Assembly: GCA_023399275.1 (NCBI GenBank) | Contig: JAEWQH010000123.1 | Location: 1 to 37,069, forward strand | From: Bacillota bacterium | GTDB taxonomy: Bacteria > Bacillota > Clostridia > Christensenellales > CAG-138 | Length of the DNA: 37,069 bases | Direction of reading: 5' to 3' | Part shown: piece by piece, positions 26,204-33,724 of the stretch | Position numbering within the stretch: the first letter of the stretch is position 1 | Layout: every line of letters begins with the position of its first letter | Program-made: the position numbers and the translations under genes | Notes under the pieces: generated by a model | Told to the model about the DNA's origin: nothing | What the model saw: the letters and a program-made list of their open reading frames with translations, nothing else | Databases searched by the model: none

Positions 26204-27141
26204 TCCTGATCTTCCGCAAGGTTTTGCGTGTAGCGGTATACATCGTAGCTCGGTACGGCGGGCGGAATGTAGCTGTAGAGGATCTCGAGCAGCTTCATCG
26301 GCGCCTCTTCCTGCAGCAGGTGTCCTGCGTTGCGCACGAGATAATACCGCCCGGCGCGCAGGATGCTCTGGAAATATACGCTGCCCGACGGCGGATGCCA
26401 GCGGTCGTTTTTGCCCCAAAGCACGAGGATCTCATGCTCCACGGGCAGCAGCCCTTCGGCGATCTGCTCCTGATCGTAATTGCGCAGCGCATACATGAGC
26501 GCTTCTCGTGCGAGCCCGTCCGAAACGGGCGCGTAGTACTGCTTGACCACATAGTCGTCGATCAACGCGGGATCCGACACGCACTCGAGCAGCAGCTTGC
26601 GCACATCGTTTGCGGTATAGAGGTTGCGCGCAAATGTTGCGATGAGCGGCTTTTGCATATTGTGGATCAGCGCGGGCATATACTCCGATATGCCGCCGGG
26701 CGAGATGGCCACGCAGTTGGCGACGCGCTTTGGATAAAGCGAGAGGAATCGCATCATATACATCGCCCCGACGGAGAAGCCCAGCATGTGCGCAGACTTG
26801 ATGTTCAGCACATCCAGAAACGCATTGATCGCAAACGCGAAATCATCCGCCGTGTAACGAAAGGTATCCGGCCGTGAGGAGTATCCGTGCCCGGGCAGGT
26901 CTATGGCGATGACGCGGTAGTTATCCGAAAGCTCAGCAAAGATGTTTCGCCAGGTGTAGAGCGACTGACCGAGTGAATGGATCAGAAGCAGCGGTTCGCC
27001 TACGCCTGCTTCTAAATAGTGGATGCGCGCAATTTCGGCTTCCTCATCGTCCCCCGAGACGGGTAACGTGATCTCGACGAAGTCGCCCACTTTTTCGGAG
27101 TTTATGAACAACTGACTGCGCAGCGATTCTCCCACGGGCAT
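26200..27141 (-). CDS. Alpha/beta-fold hydrolase
   Basis: 313 residues. The oxyanion-hole strand is LLLIHSLGQS (51-60), followed by VIAIDLPGHGYSSRP. The nucleophile elbow is GFSVG with Ser123, the acid is probably Asp246 (LWGKNDRWHP) and the base His274 (NAGHLLQEEAP). This is the epoxide hydrolase/lipase-like branch, cytoplasmic, with no signal peptide. The substrate is unknown. The start has GGGGG 4-5 nt upstream. It leads the operon with DUF951 and the two signal peptidases, divergent from dnaA. Confidence 0.88.
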   Translation of the reverse strand: MPVGESLRSQLFINSEKVGDFVEITLPVSGDDEEAEIARIHYLEAGVGEPLLLIHSLGQSLYTWRNIFAELSDNYRVIAIDLPGHGYSSRPDTFRYTADDFAFAINAFLDVLNIKSAHMLGFSVGAMYMMRFLSLYPKRVANCVAISPGGISEYMPALIHNMQKPLIATFARNLYTANDVRKLLLECVSDPALIDDYVVKQYYAPVSDGLAREALMYALRNYDQEQIAEGLLPVEHEILVLWGKNDRWHPPSGSVYFQSILRAGRYYLVRNAGHLLQEEAPMKLLEILYSYIPPAVPSYDVYRYTQNLAEDQE

Positions 27142-27170
27142 ATTTCCCCCGATTACTATATTCTTCCTCT

Positions 27171-27199
27171 ATTGTAAACCCAGAAAAGGCGCAATGCAA
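27171..27199 (-). promoter_or_regulatory. Promoter of the hydrolase-DUF951-lepB operon
   Basis: On the minus strand TTGCAT (27199-27194), 17 bp, TACAAT (27176-27171), 30 bp before the start codon. Confidence 0.6.
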
Positions 27200-27436
27200 T
27201 CAAACGCTCTCTTTGTCACAGATTGTTAACCCATTCGGTTTCTTTTGGGGTCGATTTTACCAAAAAGTGGGGAATTTTTCGTCTTTTTACAGGTTTTATG
27301 CGTTTTTATCTCTGTTTTTTACGTTATGTTTTGCCGAAAAAACGCCTGATTGCATGTTACTTTTCTGTTTTCCCCACCGCACGGAAGCCGCGGGCAGGCG
27401 CGGCCTGCTCCGCCCGTTTCGACATGGCGGGCGCGC
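27200..27436. other. Gap between the hydrolase and dnaA promoters
   Basis: The left part (to about 27370) is T-rich on the plus strand; the right part is GC-rich with a bulged hairpin around CAGGCGCGGCCTG. I see no consensus DnaA box here, so the DnaA-box part of the origin seems confined to the dnaA-dnaN side. No gene is supported. Confidence 0.4.
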
Positions 27437-27465
27437 TTGTAAAACAACTTCGTTTTTGCTATGAT
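27437..27465 (+). promoter_or_regulatory. Promoter of dnaA
   Basis: TTGTAA (27437-27442), 17 bp, TATGAT (27460-27465), 27 bp before the start codon. Confidence 0.65.
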
Positions 27466-27492
27466 GAACAGTAATATAGGGGGTATGTCACT

Positions 27493-28803
27493 ATGGATCA
27501 AATGCAATCGATTTGGGCGGCCGCGCGGGAGAATATCCGTCCGCAAATGACGGGGCTGTCGTTTCACGCCTGGATCGACGTAATCGTACCCCTGGCGCTG
27601 CAAAAGGACCTGCTGATTCTTGAAGTCCCTACGCCGGATATTCAAAAGACGCTGGAGGATTTCTATTTTGAGAACCTGCGGGATGCGGTGAAATCCGCCA
27701 ATGAGACCATTTCGGACATCCGTATCATCCTGCCCGAAGACCGCGATATCTATATCAACCCCATCAGCGCGGAGCCGATCAACGTGTTTGCTCTCAACCC
27801 GAAGTATACGTTTGAAACCTTCGTCGTGGGCGGCTCCAATCACTTTGCGCACGCGGCGGCGCTCGCGGTGGCGCAGAATCCTGCGGCGGCCTACAACCCG
27901 CTGTTTCTATACGGCGGCGTTGGTCTGGGCAAGACGCACCTGATGCACGCCATCGGCCACGCGGTGAAGGGCAACGATCCCGCCGCGCGCGTTATGTATG
28001 TCACCAGCGAGACGTTTACAAACGAGCTGATCACGGCCATCCAGCTCGACAAGCGGCTGGAGTTTCGAAAGCGCTATCGCAATGTGGACGTGCTGCTCAT
28101 AGACGACGTGCAATTCATCGCAAAAAAGCAATCCGTACAGGAGGAGTTCTTCAACACCTTCAATACGCTCCACAATGCCAATAAGCAGATCATCATCAGC
28201 TCCGATCGACCGCCAAAGGAGATCAGTAGCCTTGAGGAGCGCCTGCGTTCGCGTTTTGAATGGGGATTGATCGCGGATATTCAGCCGCCGGATGTGGAGA
28301 CTCGCATCGCGATTTTGCGAAACCGCGCGCGACTCGATAACCTCGATGTGGACGACGAGATCATCCAGTTCATCGCCGAACATGTTGTAAGCAACATCCG
28401 TGAGTTGGAAGGGTCTCTGACCCGCGTAGTTGCGTATTCCCAGCTGCGCCGCAGACCACTGACGCTGGATCTGACCATCGAAGCGCTGCGCGATCTGCTG
28501 CCGGATGTAAAGAAGAAAGAAGTCACCCCGCAGATCATCAAGAGCACGGTTGCAGAATACTACTCCATCCCGGTGGAGAGCCTTCTCTCCGAGCGAAGGG
28601 ATCGCGAGATCGTTTTACCGCGCCAGGTTGCGATGTATCTGTGCCACGACATGTTGGGCATCCCATACAAGCGCATCAGCACGCTGTTCGATAAAAATGA
28701 CCACACAACGGCCATCAACGCGTGCAGGCGCGTGGAGGAGATGATCGAGAGCGACAGCTCGTTTTCATCCGTCATAGACGACGTAAAGAAACGGATGGTA
28801 TAA
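27493..28803 (+). CDS. dnaA: Chromosomal replication initiator DnaA
   Basis: 436 residues with all four domains. Domain I (1-80) helps load helicase; the AAA+ domain has Walker A GGVGLGKT (141-148), Walker B LLIDDVQ (201-207) and the sensor II helix SNIRELEGSL; domain IV is the DNA-binding helix-turn-helix with LPRQVAMYLCHDMLGIPYKRISTLF. Its signature is KNDHTTAINA in place of the common GRDHTTVxHA: DHTT is kept but the preceding Arg is Asn. It binds the DnaA boxes downstream and opens the origin. ATG 27493 has GGGGG 9 nt upstream. dnaN follows after the origin gap. Confidence 0.97.
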   Translation: MDQMQSIWAAARENIRPQMTGLSFHAWIDVIVPLALQKDLLILEVPTPDIQKTLEDFYFENLRDAVKSANETISDIRIILPEDRDIYINPISAEPINVFALNPKYTFETFVVGGSNHFAHAAALAVAQNPAAAYNPLFLYGGVGLGKTHLMHAIGHAVKGNDPAARVMYVTSETFTNELITAIQLDKRLEFRKRYRNVDVLLIDDVQFIAKKQSVQEEFFNTFNTLHNANKQIIISSDRPPKEISSLEERLRSRFEWGLIADIQPPDVETRIAILRNRARLDNLDVDDEIIQFIAEHVVSNIRELEGSLTRVVAYSQLRRRPLTLDLTIEALRDLLPDVKKKEVTPQIIKSTVAEYYSIPVESLLSERRDREIVLPRQVAMYLCHDMLGIPYKRISTLFDKNDHTTAINACRRVEEMIESDSSFSSVIDDVKKRMV

Positions 28804-28839
28804 GCTTCTTTTTTCGTTATTATTACCATTCCTGTTCCC

Positions 28840-29085
28840 CCTCAATCTTGTCCACATTTTGTGGAAGTACGGTGTGGAAGAAATGTGCAATCTGTGGAGC
28901 ATATGGAGTGCGTGGATAACTGCCAATAACAACCGCCGGTTTTCCACGGTCTGTTCCACAGAAAAAACGGCGAACCGATGCCATTAAAACGCATTTTCCA
29001 CACAACCCACCACATACTACTGCTACTGCTTCTGTATTACGTTATATCATAAACACGCTTTCCCGCTCCGGAGTGTGGATAAATC
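28840..29085. other. oriC: Replication origin oriC between dnaA and dnaN
   Basis: DnaA-box-like sites: TTGTCCACA 28848, TGTGGAAGT 28860, TGTGGAAGA 28873, CGTGGATAA 28911, TTTTCCACG 28940, TGTTCCACA 28952, TTTTCCACA 28994 and the perfect TGTGGATAA 29074. After the 28994 box come a short spacer, then CTA CTG CTA CTG CTT CTG (29017-29034), whose complement reads 3'-GAN-5' like DnaA-trios, then AT-rich DNA (29035-29055). This order is that of the bacterial basal origin unwinding system. Gene orientation on both sides also points to this spot. Confidence 0.8.
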
Positions 29086-29208
29086 TAATACAGAATCGCT
29101 TGCTTGCACCGGTCTTCCCGCCGCGGAACGCCCCCGTTTCAACACAAACATTTGTTCGATATATATTTTGCGGAATTGTTCACGAACGCTGAGAAAGGAA
29201 GTTGTATC

Positions 29209-30312
29209 ATGCATTTTTTCATCGACTCAAAAGAATTGACAGAAGGCGTTCTTTCCGTCATCAAAGCGCTTCCCGTCCGCACCACGATGCCGATTTTGGA
29301 GGGCGTTTATCTGGAAGCCACGCCGGAGGGCGTGAAACTCAAGTGTTCGGATCTGATGCTGCAAAAGGAGTGCCTGCTGCCTGCAACCATCGAGGAAGAA
29401 GGCTTTGCCATCGTACCCGGAAAATTATTTTCGGAGATCGTGCGCAAGCTTCCGGAATCGATCGCAGAGGTAACACTGACGGGCAAGTCGCTTGATGTCG
29501 TCTGCGGCCGCGCCAAGAGCAGCCTGCAGTGTGTGGAGACGACGGAGGAGTTTCCGGAAATGCGCTTTTCCGGCGAAACGTTTACCGTTAAGATGGATCA
29601 CTCCGACTGCCGGGATATGATCAATACGACGGTGTTTGCGACGGCGCAAGACGACAGTAAACCGATTTTAACCGGTGTATTGATGGAACTCGGGGATGAT
29701 ATCACCATTGTCGCGACCGATGCGTTTCAGTTTGCCAAGCGCTCCTTACCTCTGAAAACACCCGTACCGGAGCGCAGCGTGGTCATACCCGGCAAGTCGA
29801 TGGTTGAGATTGCGCGCATGATGGACGAAACGGAAGACGACGTAGAGCTGACGTTCACCAAGACACACGTGTGTGTGAATATCAAGCATTCCCGCTTGGT
29901 GGCGCGGCTGCTGGACGGCGACTATATCAAGTATAAAAACATTCTGCCCAAGGATCACACCACGCGTGTGATGATCGACAAAGCCGAGCTTATGGAGAGC
30001 ATCGACCGCGCGCAGCTCATGGCGCGGGAGGGAAACAATAACATCGTCATGAAATTCCATGACAACAGGCTTACGATCACCGCAAACAGCTTCGCGGGCA
30101 AGATCAATGAGGAGATGGATGTTCAAATCAACGGCGAGGATATCGATATTGCGTTTAATCCGCGATTTTGCATCAACGTCCTAAAAAACATACCGGACGA
30201 TAAGATCTATATGGATTTTACGACCAGCATCAGCCCCTGCGTCATCCGCCCTGCCAAGACGGAGGGGTACTACTATCTGATCGTGCCTGTGAGAATCTAT
30301 TCCAATTTTTAA
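29209..30312 (+). CDS. dnaN: DNA polymerase III beta sliding clamp
   Basis: 367 residues, the usual length, in three similar clamp domains. The start MHFFIDSKELTEGVLSVIKALPVRTTMPILEGVYLEA is standard for DnaN, and the end (VIRPAKTEGYYYLIVPVRIY) carries the P-x-R/V C-terminal pattern that binds clamp-interacting proteins' pocket region. It forms the ring that tethers polymerase III and repair proteins. ATG 29209 has AAAGGA 9 nt upstream; the open frame begins 35 codons earlier inside the origin gap without support. It is followed by a terminator, so it is not cotranscribed with parAB. Confidence 0.97.
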   Translation: MHFFIDSKELTEGVLSVIKALPVRTTMPILEGVYLEATPEGVKLKCSDLMLQKECLLPATIEEEGFAIVPGKLFSEIVRKLPESIAEVTLTGKSLDVVCGRAKSSLQCVETTEEFPEMRFSGETFTVKMDHSDCRDMINTTVFATAQDDSKPILTGVLMELGDDITIVATDAFQFAKRSLPLKTPVPERSVVIPGKSMVEIARMMDETEDDVELTFTKTHVCVNIKHSRLVARLLDGDYIKYKNILPKDHTTRVMIDKAELMESIDRAQLMAREGNNNIVMKFHDNRLTITANSFAGKINEEMDVQINGEDIDIAFNPRFCINVLKNIPDDKIYMDFTTSISPCVIRPAKTEGYYYLIVPVRIYSNF

Positions 30313-30346
30313 CGCAAAACAGAACAATCGCTTACCGCGTTGCTTG

Positions 30347-30374
30347 AAAGAGACGTGTCTGCGTCTCTTTTTTT
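30347..30374 (+). terminator. Terminator of dnaN
   Basis: Perfect 9-bp stem AAAGAGACG / CGTCTCTTT with loop TGTCTG, then TTTT. It lies 34 bp after the dnaN stop. Confidence 0.85.
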
Positions 30375-30418
30375 GCACCGTTTTATGATAGAAGTAATTC
30401 AAGATGGCAAAGGCGGAT

Positions 30419-30434
30419 TGTTTCACGTGAAACA
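30419..30434. promoter_or_regulatory. parS: parS site 1
   Basis: TGTTTCACGTGAAACA is the perfect 16-bp palindromic parS consensus bound by ParB/Spo0J. Confidence 0.95.
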
Positions 30435-30465
30435 CATGCGGGTTTGCGTCTATGTCACGATGGAA

Positions 30466-30481
30466 TGTTCCACGTGAAACA
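30466..30481. promoter_or_regulatory. parS: parS site 2
   Basis: TGTTCCACGTGAAACA differs from the consensus at the tolerated fifth position. It lies 47 bp after site 1. Confidence 0.92.
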
Positions 30482-30510
30482 ATCGTGCCTGGAGAAGAGC
30501 TCGTATCGTT

Positions 30511-30526
30511 TGTTTCACGTGAAACA
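30511..30526. promoter_or_regulatory. parS: parS site 3
   Basis: TGTTTCACGTGAAACA, a perfect consensus site 45 bp after site 2, touching the -35 of the parA promoter. Confidence 0.95.
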
Positions 30527-30555
30527 TTGAATAACCCTTTCGATTCTGATAGAAT
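30527..30555 (+). promoter_or_regulatory. Promoter of parAB
   Basis: TTGAAT (30527-30532), 17 bp, TAGAAT (30550-30555). The -35 begins at the base after parS site 3, so ParB bound there should affect its own transcription. Confidence 0.6.
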
Positions 30556-30633
30556 GACGGTAGCCAGTATCGAAAAATGAATCTTGCGTCCGACGGATGG
30601 AGCAAGAAGCGAATATCGGAGGAACACAGATTT

Positions 30634-31398
30634 ATGAAAATCGTCGCGGTAGCCAATCAAAAAGGCGGCGTCGGGAAGACGACCACCGCCGTTAATCTGA
30701 GCGCGTGCCTGGCGGAACAAGGGAAGCGTGTGCTGCTTGTGGACGCGGATCCGCAGGGAAACAGCACAAGTGGACTGGGTTTAAAAAAAGAAGGCAATGA
30801 TAAGTCTATCTACGATGTACTGATCAACGACGTCTCGGTCGATGAAGCGACAAAGGATACCATGGTCGATACGCTCAAGCTGCTGCCCGCGCATATCGCG
30901 CTTGCCGGCGCCGAGGTGGAACTGGTCAATATGATGGCGCGCGAACAGGTGCTCAAGCGTGCGCTGAACGCGACCAAGGAAAACTATGACTATGTATTTA
31001 TCGATTGCCCCCCTTCCTTAGGGCTTTTGACGCTCAATGCCTTAACCGCGGCGAATACGCTATTGGTTCCGATCCAGTGCGAATTTTACGCACTGGAGGG
31101 ATTGAGCTTGCTTATGAATACGGTCAAGCTCGTTCGAAAAAGCCTGAATCCGGATCTGGATGTGGAAGGCGTTGTTTTGACCATGTTTGATTCTCGTACA
31201 AATCTTTCGATGCAGGTCGTCGAAGAGGTCAAAAAGTTCTTTAAAAACAAAGTGTACGACACGATTATCCCACGCAGCGTGCGCCTCGGAGAAGCGCCGT
31301 CGTTTGGATTGCCGATCTCCCGCTATGCGCCGAACAGCGTGGGCGCAACCGCTTACCGCGCGCTCTCCGACGAGATGATTGCAAAGGAGGGAAAATAA
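30634..31398 (+). CDS. parA: Chromosome partitioning ATPase ParA (Soj)
   Basis: 254 residues. The deviant Walker A of ParA/MinD proteins is KGGVGKTT (10-17) with the signature Lys; VLLVDADPQGNSTSGLG and YVFIDCPPSLGLLTLNAL follow. No N-terminal DNA-binding extension is present, so it is the short chromosomal Soj type. With ParB and parS it segregates origins and in Bacillus also controls DnaA. ATG 30634 has GGAGGA 10 nt upstream; the longer frame is not supported. Its stop overlaps the parB start (TAATG). Confidence 0.96.
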   Translation: MKIVAVANQKGGVGKTTTAVNLSACLAEQGKRVLLVDADPQGNSTSGLGLKKEGNDKSIYDVLINDVSVDEATKDTMVDTLKLLPAHIALAGAEVELVNMMAREQVLKRALNATKENYDYVFIDCPPSLGLLTLNALTAANTLLVPIQCEFYALEGLSLLMNTVKLVRKSLNPDLDVEGVVLTMFDSRTNLSMQVVEEVKKFFKNKVYDTIIPRSVRLGEAPSFGLPISRYAPNSVGATAYRALSDEMIAKEGK

Positions 31399-32279
31399 TG
31401 GCCGCTCAAAAGAAGGGACTTGGCCGCGGACTGGATGCGTTGCTCGATCCATACGACGCGCTGGATGCGGAAAAAAAGAGTGCCGAAGCCGGTGTTTTGA
31501 CGGTATCCGTACGGGAAATCGATACAAATGCGCTTCAGCCCCGCAAGCAGTTTGAGGAGAGCGCACTCGGAGAACTCGCCGAATCCATCCGCGTGCACGG
31601 CATCGTGCAGCCGTTGATCGTGAAGAAAAAGGGAAATCGATACATGATCATTGCCGGAGAGCGCCGCTTTCGCGCGGCGCGGCTTGCGGGATTGAGTGAG
31701 GTTCCCGTGTTGGTCGCGGATTATGACGAGGCGCAGATCCACGAGGTTTCCCTGATCGAAAACATCCAGAGAGAAGACTTGAATCCGATCGAGGAAGCGT
31801 CCGCCATCCGTTTTTTGATGAAGCAGCACGATATGACGCAGGAGGAAGTATCCGCGCGCCTCGGAAAGAGCCGCCCGGCCATTGCCAACGCGCTGCGTCT
31901 GCTGCAGTTGCCGGATTGCGTGGTAGAGCAGATCAAAACAGGAGAGCTTTCCGCGGGACACGGCCGCGCGCTCGCAGGGCTGGCGGATCGGGCACAGATG
32001 GAGCGGCTTGCGGCGGAAAGCGTCGAGCAAGGATACTCTGTTCGCGTACTCGAGGAGAAGATCAAAGCGCTCGCAGAAAAGAAAAAAAATACCACTACCG
32101 CAAAAAAGGCAAAGCCGGTGCTTTCCGCCGAGCTGGCGACGCTGGAGGAATCTTTTCGTGAATCCCTTGGAACCAAGGTTTCCCTTGCCGGCAGTGCGGC
32201 GCGCGGTAAGATCACGATCGAGTACTATAGCCGCGAGGATCTGGAGCGCGTGTTTGAAAAGATCGCGGGCAAGGAGTAA
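31398..32279 (+). CDS. parB: Chromosome partitioning protein ParB (Spo0J)
   Basis: 293 residues. The start KKGLGRGLDALL is the ParA-contacting tail. The CTP-binding N-domain has IDTNALQPRKQF, HGIVQPLIV and GERRFRAARLAG, then ENIQREDLNPIEEA. The helix-turn-helix that reads parS is TQEEVSARLGKSRPAIANALRLLQLP. The C-terminal part dimerises. ParB loads at the three upstream parS sites, spreads as a CTP-dependent clamp and recruits SMC. The start overlaps the parA stop by one base, and AAAGGAGG stands 8 nt upstream. A terminator follows. Confidence 0.97.
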   Translation: MAAQKKGLGRGLDALLDPYDALDAEKKSAEAGVLTVSVREIDTNALQPRKQFEESALGELAESIRVHGIVQPLIVKKKGNRYMIIAGERRFRAARLAGLSEVPVLVADYDEAQIHEVSLIENIQREDLNPIEEASAIRFLMKQHDMTQEEVSARLGKSRPAIANALRLLQLPDCVVEQIKTGELSAGHGRALAGLADRAQMERLAAESVEQGYSVRVLEEKIKALAEKKKNTTTAKKAKPVLSAELATLEESFRESLGTKVSLAGSAARGKITIEYYSREDLERVFEKIAGKE

Positions 32280-32310
32280 GCGTTCTTTCCCCGATTCACG
32301 CATACGATAT

Positions 32311-32359
32311 AAAAAAAGACCTTCCTTATCTTGCAGGATACAATGGAATGTCTTTTTTT
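32311..32359 (+). terminator. Terminator of parAB
   Basis: A-rich arm AAAAAAAGAC-c-TTCC (32311-32325) pairs with GGAA-t-GTCTTTTTTT (32345-32359); an inner TATC/GATA pair extends the stem. It ends in seven T. Confidence 0.75.
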
Positions 32360-32419
32360 CTGAAACAAGATCAATATAGCAGCACAACAGGGCGTTGCGC
32401 AGAAAAGGATTTCTTTCGG

Positions 32420-33640
32420 ATGAAGAGATTGATGCCGGCGGTTTGGAAGCGCACAGAAAACAGGCTTGCTGTTTATTCGTTGCTCTTTTTCTTGATATAT
32501 GCGGTCGCGTTCCTATATGAACTATTGGCGGAGGCGGGCGTACACGGGACGGATTTCATCCCGATCGGCGTCGATTTTGGCGTTTACTATACGGCGGGAT
32601 ATATGACGATCAACCAAAACGCGGGTAAGATATTCGATGTATGGCAGCATCATGAAACCATGATTCAGCTTTTGCATCAGCCGCTCTCCCTTTTACTGCC
32701 GTGGTTCTATCCGCCCTTTTTTCTGCTTGTTGTCGTGCCGTTTTCCTTCCTTCCCTTTCGCGTTGCGTTGGTGCTGTGGCTGGCGGGTACGCTGGTGCTG
32801 GCGTTTTTAGCTGCGCGTAGGATGCTGCCGGAGCGCAAGCAATTGGCGTCGTTGTTTTTGGGCTTTCCAGGTGTGCTCATGAACCTGCGTTGGGGGCAAA
32901 ATGGGTTTCTCAGCGCAGCGCTGCTCGGCTTTGGCATCGCTTTTCTGGAGAGCAATCCAATCGTGTCCGGCGCGATGTTCGGCCTGCTGGCATATAAGCC
33001 ACAGTTTGCAACGCTGCCGTTTTTGATCCTGCTGCTGACGAAAAATAAAAAAGCGCTTTTTTCAGGGCTTTGCTCGGCGGCGGCTGCGTCGCTGGTGAGT
33101 CTGCTGCTGTTTGGTGCGGAGCCTTGGGCGGCGTTTTTTCGATCGTTGTTTGATTCCTCTTCTACCCTGCTCGAAACGGATCAAGCGTCGCTTGCGGCGG
33201 TTCAAACGGCGCCTTTCAACGCCCTGCTCAACCTCGGCCTAAGCCGGCCGGTGAGCTATGCGCTGCAGGGAATCATATCTCTTGCAACGGTCCTCGCCGT
33301 TTGGTGGATATGGACCCATACCAACAGGCAAACGTGCAAGGGCGCCTCGTTGGTGCTTGGGATTCCGCTCTCGATTCCATATTTCATGCAATATGACCTG
33401 GTGATCCTCGCGTTGCCGCTGATTCTGCTCAGCTATGAGGTGTTGCAAAGCGGCTGCCGTAAATATGAGTCGGCGCTACTCCTGCTGCTTTGGCTGATGC
33501 CCGCGGTCAACTGGCCGCTGGTATACAATACAGGTGTGCAGCTCTGTCCATTGGTATTGGCGGCGCTGCTGGTGCTGGTAATCTTGCGCGTCAAGAAGGA
33601 AGCGCAGATTCCTCCGATTTCGCTGAAAGAAGCGGCGTAA
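32420..33640 (+). CDS. GT87-like polytopic membrane glycosyltransferase (DUF2029)
   Basis: 406 residues with about 9-10 membrane helices. GVDFGVYYTAGYMTINQNAGKIFD near residue 50 carries the D-x-x-V-Y-Y-x-A pattern of GT87/DUF2029 enzymes. Further on come LLPWFYPPFFLL, NLRWGQNGFL and LLAYKPQFATLPFLILLL, also usual in this family. Relatives transfer mannose or other sugars from polyprenyl-phosphate donors on the outer face of the membrane. ATG 32420 has AAAAGGA about 10 nt upstream; a longer frame would start inside the parAB terminator. It ends at a two-way terminator. The family call is fair; the acceptor is unknown. Confidence 0.78.
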   Translation: MKRLMPAVWKRTENRLAVYSLLFFLIYAVAFLYELLAEAGVHGTDFIPIGVDFGVYYTAGYMTINQNAGKIFDVWQHHETMIQLLHQPLSLLLPWFYPPFFLLVVVPFSFLPFRVALVLWLAGTLVLAFLAARRMLPERKQLASLFLGFPGVLMNLRWGQNGFLSAALLGFGIAFLESNPIVSGAMFGLLAYKPQFATLPFLILLLTKNKKALFSGLCSAAAASLVSLLLFGAEPWAAFFRSLFDSSSTLLETDQASLAAVQTAPFNALLNLGLSRPVSYALQGIISLATVLAVWWIWTHTNRQTCKGASLVLGIPLSIPYFMQYDLVILALPLILLSYEVLQSGCRKYESALLLLLWLMPAVNWPLVYNTGVQLCPLVLAALLVLVILRVKKEAQIPPISLKEAA

Positions 33641-33658
33641 AAACAGATTAAGAGATAC

Positions 33659-33692
33659 AAGTAAGCCTGCGCATCATCGCGCAGGCTTACTT
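33659..33692. terminator. Two-way terminator between the GT87-like gene and arcC
   Basis: Perfect 14-bp stem AAGTAAGCCTGCGC / GCGCAGGCTTACTT with loop ATCATC, between the two convergent genes. Confidence 0.8.
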
Positions 33693-33724
33693 ATCATTGA
33701 ATGAAATACCGGGTAAAAGCAGGG

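Noticed and set aside
27213..27474. Two overlapping 83-codon open frames before dnaA
   Set aside because: They overlap the dnaA promoter, have no ribosome binding site, and their Phe-rich translation reflects T-rich DNA.
32348..32419. Longer N-terminus for the GT87-like protein
   Set aside because: The earlier ATG lies inside the parAB terminator and lacks a ribosome binding site; the sequence before 32420 is not membrane-protein-like.
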